7,542 nt of DNA, taken from the NCBI GenBank assembly GCA_027016915.1, contig JALURJ010000328.1, positions 1 through 7,542 on the forward strand, given 5' to 3'. Below, in pieces: positions 1-5,210 of the stretch. This DNA is from Desulfurococcales archaeon (lineage in GTDB: Archaea > Thermoproteota > Thermoprotei_A > Sulfolobales > WAQK01). The stretch's first letter is position 1, and every line of letters starts with the position of its first letter. The notes beneath the pieces are model-generated. The model did no database searches. It worked only from the letters and a program-made list of their open reading frames with translations, and had not been told where the DNA came from. Both the position numbers and the translations under genes were made by a program.

Positions 1-1
1 T

Positions 2-1144
2 GTAGACGGCCTGCTTAGCCCCACATTCACAAACATAACAGTGAGCTCTGCCACCATAACTGTGGACGGCAACTCCTCGGACTGGGACCCCAACGCCACG
101 CTCCTAACACTGGACGACCCCGACACCGTGGACTTCAGCCCCATAGACGACGCCAACTTCACAGCCATCTACGTGGCCACCGATAATGTCTCCCTCTTCT
201 TCAGGGTGGACCTGGAGGCTCCAGCAACCCAATATAGGGATCCGGCCGACAGTCTGGACGAGGTCAACAGGTACCTGTACGTAGGGCTTGATACCAATAA
301 TGACGGTGTCGTGGATTATAGGCTGGAGATGCATCCCGACGGCATCTACATCAATGGTGCATATAGCCCGGCTGGTGGCTCGGTCTACAACGTGTCCTGG
401 TACGGTACAGCCACGCCGGAGTTCGCCGTCAATCTGTCCTCCATAGGACTCGGCGGCTGGACTGCGGGCAACAATCTTTCCATAACAATCTACGAACTCA
501 TGCTGGAGACCTATGAGGACTACTCGTGGTACTACCAGGCCTACTACACGCCCTACATAATCTACACGCTGGGCCTGGGCGGGGAGCTGGGCAGCGGCGT
601 GCTGGCATATCCAAACCTAGCCGGCCTCTTCACCATATACTTCGAAGACGCTGAGTTCACTGTCAACCTATCCCTAGCCACCCACCTATACCTGGGCAAC
701 TTCACCAGCGACCCCATGGGCACCGACGGCCTGGATCAGCAAGGCTTCACACCGTTCACCAGCTTCTACTACTTCTCCGTATACGACCCGGCAGCAGTGG
801 TGTGGCCCATCAACATAACCATAAGCTACAGTGACTCGGTGCTGGAGGATCTGGGCCTCAACGAGTCCAGGCTCAAAGCCTTCTACTACGACAAGAACGC
901 TGGGGCCTACGTGGAGCTGCCCAGCTACACCGTAGATACCGTCAACAATACCGTCACTATCACGATAACCCAGGACATCTACATGGCCGGGGACCCAGTC
1001 GTGGTGCTTGCCGCACCTCCACTAGTGGTTGGAGGAAAGCTGGTGCAGCCCGGCAAGACCAGCCCCCTGCTTTTCGTCGGCGCCACGCTGCTGGCAGCTA
1101 GCGCCGCCATGGTGGGCTATAGGTATTGGCGTAGGAGAAGCTAG
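2..1144 (+). CDS. Membrane-anchored, heavily N-glycosylated surface protein with CBM9/DOMON-like domain (N-terminus outside window)
   Basis: The frame is open to the left edge, so the GTG at 41 is probably internal and the true start lies upstream; 380 residues are visible. Near the left end the pattern ITVDGNSSDWDPN, followed by an acidic D-rich strand, FFRVDL and YVGLDTNNDGVVDYRLE, resembles the calcium-rich beta-sandwich found in CBM9/DOMON-like domains of archaeal secreted proteins. A second beta-rich part ends with the pattern 'FYYDKNAGAYVELP ... VDTVNNTVTITIT', common near the C-termini of archaeal cell-surface proteins. The last ~25 residues are one hydrophobic helix (LLFVGATLLAASAAMVGY) followed by RYWRRRS, a C-terminal anchor with a positive cytoplasmic tail. 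I count about 13 N-x-S/T sequons, consistent with archaeal S-layer-type glycosylation. The ligand is unknown. It may be a sugar-binding or enzyme-associated surface protein whose main domain lies outside the window. Surface location is strong; domain naming is moderate. Confidence 0.85.
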   Translation, partial: VDGLLSPTFTNITVSSATITVDGNSSDWDPNATLLTLDDPDTVDFSPIDDANFTAIYVATDNVSLFFRVDLEAPATQYRDPADSLDEVNRYLYVGLDTNNDGVVDYRLEMHPDGIYINGAYSPAGGSVYNVSWYGTATPEFAVNLSSIGLGGWTAGNNLSITIYELMLETYEDYSWYYQAYYTPYIIYTLGLGGELGSGVLAYPNLAGLFTIYFEDAEFTVNLSLATHLYLGNFTSDPMGTDGLDQQGFTPFTSFYYFSVYDPAAVVWPINITISYSDSVLEDLGLNESRLKAFYYDKNAGAYVELPSYTVDTVNNTVTITITQDIYMAGDPVVVLAAPPLVVGGKLVQPGKTSPLLFVGATLLAASAAMVGYRYWRRRS

Positions 1145-1157
1145 ACCCCACCAACCA

Positions 1158-1199
1158 TTTTTTCCAGCTGTAAATCAGGCAGCCTTCCAGAGCGTTTTT
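1158..1199 (+). terminator. T-run terminator region after the surface protein gene
   Basis: A run of six T at 1158-1163 begins 14 nt after the stop codon, and a second run of five T lies at 1195-1199. Archaeal termination typically uses such T-runs on the non-template strand without a required hairpin. The next gene is convergent, so plus-strand transcription should end here. A 10-bp GC palindrome, CCGGGCCCGG, at 1202-1211 follows immediately and could fold in either convergent transcript. No comparable T-run is seen on the minus strand for the gene ending at 1234. Confidence 0.55.
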
Positions 1200-1233
1200 A
1201 GCCGGGCCCGGTAGTCGGGGGCCCAGGCCCTGC

Positions 1234-2037
1234 CTATCCTCTGTGCCGCCCAATATACTCCTTCAGGCTCTCCGCGTCGAGCGTGTACCTCCACTGGGGC
1301 CTGGCCAGGGGCATGATGTAGGCTGCCCTCTCCCCCGGCCCCGCGCCGACCACCTCGAGGACCTGGTCGTCGTGGAATGCCCCTATGGCCACAGTTGCTA
1401 GACCCATTGCTGTGGCTTGGAGGTATACGTTTTGCCCTGCATGTCCCACCTCTATCCACACATACCTCTCCCCGCGCGGCCCGTACCTCGAGGTGGTTCT
1501 TTCGAACACTGCTGTGAAAACCAGGTTCACCGGCGCGGCCCTGACCCACTCCTGGTCCAGCGCAGCCCTGTAGAGAGCCTCCACAAGGTCGCCCCTCCTA
1601 ACCAGGCTGAGGGTGTGGCTGTGGGGGTCGTAGTGGTAGGAGCCGGGCTCCAGGAACCCGTCTCCGCCCCTCACGCCTCCGGGTGACACGACCGCGTAGA
1701 TCTCGAGGGGGTAGGTGGCACCCGCGCTGGGAGAGGTCTTGAACCCGTACCTTGTCTCCGTTATACCGTAGGCCGCCCACAGAACCTGGGACAGCTCATC
1801 TATGGTTAGAGGCTCATCCAGGTACTCCCTTATGGACCTACGGTTGGCCAAGGCCCTCTCCACGGACACTCTGCCATCAAGGGCCGGTAGGGGCAGCTCA
1901 ACTACTCCGGGGCCTGGCGTCGCAGCGCCCCCACGCCTAGGCCTGAACCTGTAGCTTGCCGGCAGGATCGCCAGGGTTGCCAGGGATGCTAGTATCGAGC
2001 CCAGCAGTATTTTGAGGAAACCTCTCCTCGACGACAC
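1234..2037 (-). CDS. Tat-exported SagB/ThcOx-family nitroreductase (FMN-dependent oxidoreductase)
   Basis: The 267-residue product starts with SSRRGFLK followed by a hydrophobic stretch (about residues 9-27), a canonical twin-arginine signal or anchor. The body is a nitroreductase fold of the SagB/ThcOx type: NRRSIREY at 66-72 (FMN-phosphate-contacting arginine region), TSPSAGATYPLEIYAVV at 101-117 (the 'PSAGA.YPLE.Y' SagB signature), a central APVNLVFTAVFERT strand, and EVGHAGQNVYLQATAMGLATVAIGAF at 196-221 followed by a LARP end motif. Family members use FMN for two-electron oxidations, for example azoline to azole in peptide modification, but many archaeal homologues have no known substrate, and no peptide-modification genes are visible nearby. 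Folded FMN-loaded export by Tat would place it outside the membrane. The start is GTG, with a well-placed GGAGGG (2045-2050) 7 nt upstream. It is divergent from the small membrane protein at 2138, a possible partner. Confidence 0.88.
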   Translation of the reverse strand: MSSRRGFLKILLGSILASLATLAILPASYRFRPRRGGAATPGPGVVELPLPALDGRVSVERALANRRSIREYLDEPLTIDELSQVLWAAYGITETRYGFKTSPSAGATYPLEIYAVVSPGGVRGGDGFLEPGSYHYDPHSHTLSLVRRGDLVEALYRAALDQEWVRAAPVNLVFTAVFERTTSRYGPRGERYVWIEVGHAGQNVYLQATAMGLATVAIGAFHDDQVLEVVGAGPGERAAYIMPLARPQWRYTLDAESLKEYIGRHRG

Positions 2038-2044
2038 TGCGCAG

Positions 2045-2131
2045 CCCTCCGATCAACCGTAACTATGCTTGGGCGGTGAAAACTGTGACGCAACCATTAT
2101 CCCCAGCCCTTGCCCATAGTAGAACGGGGTG
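2045..2131. promoter_or_regulatory. Divergent promoter region between nitroreductase and small membrane protein
   Basis: About 100 nt separate the two divergent starts. The minus-strand gene has a clear SD GGAGGG at 2045-2050, and the plus-strand gene has GGGGTG at 2126-2131. Weak TATA-like elements are positioned plausibly: CATTATCC (about 2095-2102) for the plus gene, and GTTTTCAC read on the minus strand (about 2077-2084) for the nitroreductase. Neither is a strong consensus, so the SD assignments are firmer than the promoter boxes. Confidence 0.35.
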
Positions 2132-2137
2132 CTTTGC

Positions 2138-2503
2138 TTGGCCCAGAAAAGCTACGTGCTACTGGTGCTAACCATCGCCACGGGGATCCTCGTCATGCCC
2201 CTAGCATACCTCTCAGCCCTCTCCGGCCTCTGCATGAAGAACTCATCCCTGGTCGGCGCCCTCACCCTAGGCCTCTTCGGAGACTACGGGCTCTGCACCT
2301 ACATCCACCTAGACTACACACCCCAGCTCCTCGGCGTGGTTGCAGTGCTCCACACGGTCCTGTCACTCCAGCTCCTAGCCCAGAGGGTACCGGCGGAGCA
2401 TAGAGCCTACAGGCTTGTCCTCGACGCCTACACGTTGCTAACCATAGCCCTAGGCACACATCTCCTCATAACCTTGTTCGCAGTGTACTATGTGCCGTAT
2501 TAG
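2138..2503 (+). CDS. Small membrane protein of unknown function with a Cys-bearing GLFGDYGLC loop
   Basis: I do not recognise a named family. The product is about 121 residues and strongly hydrophobic: helix 1 at roughly residues 6-28, helix 2 at about 62-82, and a long helix 3 at about 94-119. Between helices 1 and 2 is a loop with two cysteines (SGLC and, 21 residues later, GLFGDYGLC), which could form a disulfide if the loop is outside. The arrangement of one helix, a G-L-aromatic-G...C loop, then further helices recalls claudin/Sur7-like tetraspan proteins, but only three clear helices are seen, so this is only a resemblance. The TTG at 2138 is preferred because GGGGTG sits 6 nt upstream; the GTG at 2129 in the same frame would give 124 residues without an evident SD. 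It is divergently transcribed from the exported nitroreductase, which may indicate a joint membrane or redox role (inference). Confidence 0.7.
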   Translation: MAQKSYVLLVLTIATGILVMPLAYLSALSGLCMKNSSLVGALTLGLFGDYGLCTYIHLDYTPQLLGVVAVLHTVLSLQLLAQRVPAEHRAYRLVLDAYTLLTIALGTHLLITLFAVYYVPY

Positions 2504-2537
2504 AATCAAGCCGTTATATTGTTAAGATTCAGTAAGG

Positions 2538-2553
2538 CAGGTATCCATACCTG
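2538..2553. repeat. 16-bp inverted repeat CAGGTAT-CC-ATACCTG
   Basis: Two perfect 7-bp arms are separated by 2 bp. The repeat lies 35 nt past the stop of the small membrane protein and about 25 nt downstream of the TATA-like TTATATT, which is where a transcript driven by that box would begin. It may be an operator, a transcript 5' end or just a 3' UTR hairpin; the sequence does not decide. Confidence 0.5.
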
Positions 2554-2689
2554 GCTGTAGGGGGCATAGAGTGGAGGAGGTGCATCTCGCCACCGGGGAC
2601 AAACACGGAGAGGAACAAGCTGCCCAAAACCTGCTAGAGTAGGGGCAAGTAGTAGAGTATTACTCGGAGCCTTCTAAACCGAGATATAT

Positions 2690-2701
2690 GCATCTAGATG
2701 C
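2690..2701. repeat. Perfect 12-bp palindrome GCATCTAGATGC in an AT-rich surround
   Basis: Both halves are exactly complementary with no spacer. Flanking ATATAT (2684-2689) and TGTATATAT (2705-2713) extend the symmetry imperfectly, giving ATATATGCA against TGTATATAT with one wobble pair. It lies 51 nt past the ATPase stop on the minus strand. It could be a protein-binding site or part of the ATPase 3' UTR fold. Confidence 0.45.
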
Positions 2702-2752
2702 TAGGTGTATATATGGGGTTTCTATCCCATGTAGATGTCAAGGTATTACTGC

Positions 2753-4165
2753 TCATTCCACGCGGGTGTAGAGCTGGGTGAAATCCACCACGATCCTGCT
2801 CGCATCCAGTATTCCGACGGGTTTTCTCTGCCCCTTAATACTCCTGGCCACGACGACATAGTAGTTCCTGGGCGACTGGAGACCTGTCTTCACTGATTTC
2901 TCCTCCAGGTTCCGCAGGGCCTCCTCAACGTCCCCGGCGTCTAGGTCGCTCCACTTCGCCTCTATGAATGTTGTTGAGGCTCCAGGCTCTCTTACCACTA
3001 GGTCTATTTCTTCTCCTCTGTGCCACCAGGGGCCGCGCTGGACGGGCTTGGTGGGCACAGCCCCGGCGTCGTGGAGCTCGGGCAGGGACTCCTCGACCAC
3101 CTGTTCGAAGGTTGTGGAAACATAACTGTCCATGCCCCTCAGGACGGTGTCGACGGCTTCCTTGGTCCGGCCGGCCTCCACCAGGGGCCTCAGGGGGAGA
3201 ATGTAGGTGAACCAGAACCTGAAGTAGTGGTCCCTGAAGAACACCCGTGCACCCCTCTTGAAGCCCAGGGGCCTCCTCACCTGGATGATGTCCAGCTCCT
3301 CTAGAACCTCCAGGTATCTGTGGATGGTCCTCGGGTCGACCCCGGCTGCGCTGGCGGCCTCGTAGGGATTGCTCCTCCCCTCGGCTACGGCCCTGAGCAG
3401 AGCCATGTACCTCCTAGGCTCCCGGAGCTCCTGCCTCAGCAGGCCCTCAGCCTCGTCCAGCAGGGGGCTCCCAGGCCTCATGACGCCTCGGAGAACCTCC
3501 TCCACACTCGTCTTCCCGTAGGCGTAGGCGAGATATGCCGGCGTCCCGCCGAGCACGGAGTATACTCTAACGGCGTCGGCGGGGGGTAGCCCTCGAAGGA
3601 ACCCCTTGGAGTCGAGGAGCCTTAGAGGCCTGAGCCTGAGGTTCGCTGTACGCCTCCCATACAGGGGTGCATTATAGCCTAGAAGCCTCCTCTCGAAGAA
3701 CGAGGCAGCCGAGCCGCATAAAACCAGCATCAACCTGCTCCTCCCCAGAACAGTGTCAATGCTTCTCTGAAGCCTGGAGGGCAGGGTTGGGTCCGCTTCA
3801 ACCATGTACTGGAACTCGTCGAGCACCACCACGAGCCTCTCCCCGCTCCCAGCCAGCTCCTCCAGAACCTCGACGACATCCTCCGACCTAGGCACCAGGT
3901 TGAGAGACTTGGAGACGGCCCTGTGGAACTCCCTGCAAAGCTGGCCATACTCAAGCTCCGCCGCAACGTAGTACACCCCTCTACGCCCATCCATGAACTC
4001 CTGCAACAACCTGGTTTTACCAACTCTACGCCTCCCATACACCATGACCAGGCTAAAACCATCCCTAGCATACTCCTCCTCTAGGACCCGTAGCTCCACC
4101 TCTCGGTCTATAAACGGAACTAAATAATCGTATCTCAATACGATTACCGAAATATGATTACCCAT
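2753..4165 (-). CDS. Archaeal AAA-type ATPase (ATPase_2) with C-terminal DUF234/PD-(D/E)xK-like nuclease domain
   Basis: The product is 470 residues. The N-terminal P-loop domain has FIDREVELRVLEEEY at 18-32, Walker A GRRRVGKT at 44-51, Walker B VVVLDEFQ at 112-119, a sensor-like LVLCGSAASFF at 147-157 and a GRR motif at 170-172. A helical and winged-helix region follows (roughly 250-298, ending YLEVLEELDIIQVRRP), then FRDHYFRFWFTYILP at 310-324. The C-terminal part has FEQVVEE at 353-359, EEIDLVV at 385-391 and FIEAKW at 400-405: the E...D...ExK pattern of restriction-endonuclease-like folds, with D388, E402 and K404 as likely catalytic residues. The family is abundant in archaea and of uncertain biological role; DNA repair, defence or selfish-element functions have been considered. 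The start is uncertain: ATG 4165 has no SD, and TTG at 4138 (461 aa) would suit a leaderless transcript better. All motifs are intact, so it is probably functional. Confidence 0.9.
   Translation of the reverse strand: MGNHISVIVLRYDYLVPFIDREVELRVLEEEYARDGFSLVMVYGRRRVGKTRLLQEFMDGRRGVYYVAAELEYGQLCREFHRAVSKSLNLVPRSEDVVEVLEELAGSGERLVVVLDEFQYMVEADPTLPSRLQRSIDTVLGRSRLMLVLCGSAASFFERRLLGYNAPLYGRRTANLRLRPLRLLDSKGFLRGLPPADAVRVYSVLGGTPAYLAYAYGKTSVEEVLRGVMRPGSPLLDEAEGLLRQELREPRRYMALLRAVAEGRSNPYEAASAAGVDPRTIHRYLEVLEELDIIQVRRPLGFKRGARVFFRDHYFRFWFTYILPLRPLVEAGRTKEAVDTVLRGMDSYVSTTFEQVVEESLPELHDAGAVPTKPVQRGPWWHRGEEIDLVVREPGASTTFIEAKWSDLDAGDVEEALRNLEEKSVKTGLQSPRNYYVVVARSIKGQRKPVGILDASRIVVDFTQLYTRVE
4125..4146. 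promoter_or_regulatory. Perfect 9-bp inverted repeat at the 5' end of the ATPase gene (candidate operator)
   Basis: The arms TAATCGTAT (4125-4133) and ATACGATTA (4138-4146) are exact reverse complements around CTCA. A third half-site, ATATGATTACC (4152-4162), repeats ATACGATTACC (4138-4148) at 10 of 11 bases with a 14-bp period. The sites overlap the annotated first codons of the ATPase and sit just downstream of the TATA-like ATATTTA read on the minus strand. If translation begins further downstream, they would lie around the transcription start, the expected place for a repressor site. Confidence 0.5.
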
Positions 4166-4167
4166 AG

Positions 4168-4178
4168 GCGTAAATATG
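4168..4178 (-). promoter_or_regulatory. TATA-like element upstream of the ATPase gene
   Basis: Read on the minus strand, CATATTTACG is the most TATA-like sequence upstream of the ATPase. Its centre (about 4174) predicts transcription starting near 4148, downstream of the ATG at 4165. That would exclude this ATG and favour TTG 4138. A second AT-rich box, CATATTTCG (about 4148-4156), is a less well placed alternative. Confidence 0.35.
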
Positions 4179-4234
4179 CATTACTCGAAAGCCTGCTGAA
4201 ACCGCTGCCAGCCTGGAAGGATGCGTCTTGTCCA

Positions 4235-4272
4235 AGGCACCCAGCGAGACGTGCCTACAAGCCCTGGGCTTG
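4235..4272 (-). other. Two consecutive hairpins downstream of the first winged-helix regulator
   Basis: Within the 113-nt gap between the regulator ending at 4279 and the ATPase, two perfect stems follow each other: CAAGCCC/GGGCTTG with a 1-nt spacer at 4258-4272 (6 nt after the stop codon), and AGGCAC/GTGCCT with a 10-nt loop at 4235-4256. No T-run follows on the minus strand, so this is not a standard archaeal terminator. It may stabilise or process the 3' end. The one-base loop of the first stem would open somewhat in RNA. Confidence 0.45.
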
Positions 4273-4278
4273 AAGCTT

Positions 4279-5133
4279 CTACCTACTCGCAGAGCGCAGG
4301 AAGTGTTTGAATACCGTTAGCGCTAAGGGGACCGCCAGGTAGTAGGGCACGAGGCGCTTTAACGCCACACGGACTGAATCCACCAACCCCTCCACCACCC
4401 GGTGGGGCCCGGCTCCATAGAAGCTTAAAACCGCAAGAGATGGTACGAGGATAGCCGCCGCCAAGGCTATGAGGACCAGGCTACTCTTAACAACCACCAG
4501 AGGGTTCGAGCCAGCCTCTCTAAGCGTCAGGGCCCAGGAGAGCACTGCCGGGAGCACAAGGTACGCTTTGACCGCCAGGTAGTGCTTGGGGGCTGGCTGG
4601 CTCTCGGCCAGCATTATTAGGGCCAGGAGCAGGAGGAAGGGGAACAGGTTGATCCTGACGAGCCCAGATATGCCTGGATCGGCCTTGCTACTAGGCTCCT
4701 CCATGTAGAAGGCAGTGGCGAGGCAAACTAGCACCAGTGCCGCCGAGAACGCGGCGTTGCTCAGATCCCAACTACTATACTCGCCGCCAACCGCCGAGCG
4801 CGCAAGGACCCATGAAAAGACCCCCAGCACAGCCGCGGCTGAAAGCATCAGGACGGCCACTACCCGCCATAGACTATACGTGCTCGCCATACCCAAACCT
4901 AACAATAACCTATACAAGCTCTCCCCCTCGCTGTTCAGCCTATACCTCCCATGGTCGTCCTTCTCCAGGTACGGAGCGAGGAGCTTGAGATGATAGTTAA
5001 GCCTCCCCGTAGATTTAAGGCCCAACCTTCTCAGGATCTCGCTGTACTCCAAGGGACCCTCCTCTCCTAGCAGCCTGAGAATCCTCCTCCTCGTGGGATC
5101 CCTAAAGATCCTGGCGATCTCCTCGGACTCCAT
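4279..5133 (-). CDS. Membrane-tethered ArsR-like winged-helix regulator, copy A
   Basis: The product is 284 residues. Residues 1-75 form an ArsR-type winged helix: DPTRRRILRLL (12-22) as the first core helix, EYSEILRRLGLKSTGRLNYHLKLL (29-52) as the helix-turn-helix with the STGRLNYHL recognition helix, and YLEKDDHGRYRLN (55-67) as the wing. About six hydrophobic segments follow (near 90-112, 125-144, 160-177, 186-204, 213-238 and 258-276), so the DNA-binding domain is held at the inner membrane face. The architecture implies a one-component membrane sensor; the signal is unknown. I chose ATG 5133 over the in-frame GTG 5142 because AGGTGG lies 5 nt upstream, the paralogue's start aligns exactly there, and the start-to-operator distances then match. 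The upstream paralogue ends at 5211, but this gene has its own operator and promoter copy. No metal-binding cysteine motif of classical ArsR is seen. Confidence 0.87.
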   Translation of the reverse strand: MESEEIARIFRDPTRRRILRLLGEEGPLEYSEILRRLGLKSTGRLNYHLKLLAPYLEKDDHGRYRLNSEGESLYRLLLGLGMASTYSLWRVVAVLMLSAAAVLGVFSWVLARSAVGGEYSSWDLSNAAFSAALVLVCLATAFYMEEPSSKADPGISGLVRINLFPFLLLLALIMLAESQPAPKHYLAVKAYLVLPAVLSWALTLREAGSNPLVVVKSSLVLIALAAAILVPSLAVLSFYGAGPHRVVEGLVDSVRVALKRLVPYYLAVPLALTVFKHFLRSASR

Positions 5134-5197
5134 TCGATCCACCTACACATCCCTGTTTTATCTCGGTTAAGCCTCTTTTTGACAACGGCTCTTGTCA
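4888..5197 (-). repeat. Tandem duplication unit A: operator, promoter and winged-helix coding part
   Basis: This segment matches 5769-6078 at a fixed offset of 881 nt. The match covers the inverted repeat, the 46-nt leader and codons 1-82 of the regulator. Protein identity over those codons is about 73 of 82. Similarity drops sharply once the membrane domain begins, so only faint matches remain (the pattern LSW followed by T and R). It is an old tandem gene duplication whose front end has been conserved. Confidence 0.75.
5150..5197 (-). promoter_or_regulatory. Promoter and candidate operator of regulator copy A (TGACAA-N6-TTGTCA)
   Basis: Read on the minus strand, TGACAA-GAGCCG-TTGTCA occupies 5180-5197 as a perfect 6-bp inverted repeat with a 6-bp spacer. 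It is followed by AAAAGAGGCTTAACCG, where AAAAG may act as BRE and CTTAACC as a weak TATA box, and then by AAAACAGGGAT. The same order of elements stands before the paralogue. The repeat ends 46 nt before ATG 5133. The twofold symmetry suits a dimeric winged-helix protein, so autoregulation or cross-regulation is likely (inference). Confidence 0.65.
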
Positions 5198-5210
5198 GGT
5201 ATGGAGACAG

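Larger units (their letters stand above)
2504..2752. other. Gene-poor stretch between convergent genes, with several short palindromes
   Basis: No convincing protein gene is visible. The stretch holds a TATA-like TTATATT at 2514-2520; a perfect inverted repeat (CAGGTAT-CC-ATACCTG) at 2538-2553; a 5-bp stem CTCGG/CCGAG at 2663-2667 and 2679-2683; a perfect 12-bp palindrome GCATCTAGATGC at 2690-2701, flanked by ATATAT on both sides; and a stem ATGGG/CCCAT at 2713-2717 and 2726-2730. A GTG-initiated frame of 23 codons (2571-2642) has a GGGGG stretch upstream but is too short to call. The lower half would form a structured 3' end for the minus-strand ATPase transcript. No tRNA, C/D-box (RUGAUGA) or long T-run was found. 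Confidence 0.5.

Noticed and set aside
1175..1549. Long open frames overlapping the nitroreductase, and similar ones opposite the ATPase and MntA
   Set aside because: They are shadows in G+C-rich coding DNA with arginine-, proline- and serine-rich products lacking any motif; the overlapping genes have clear family signatures.
2089..2100. CGCAACCATT shared with the minus strand near 6118-6127
   Set aside because: A 10-base match in two intergenic regions without symmetry or consistent distance to the genes; could be chance in a 7.5-kb window.
2571..2642. GTG-initiated 23-codon frame (HLATGDKHGEEQAAQNLLE) after a GGGGG stretch
   Set aside because: Too short to distinguish from chance; no recognised family and no supporting neighbour. 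Kept only as a possibility in the gap description.
4496..4516. tRNA T-loop-like GGTTCGAGCC
   Set aside because: It lies inside the regulator A coding region, has no matching acceptor or anticodon arms around it, and the T-stem does not pair.
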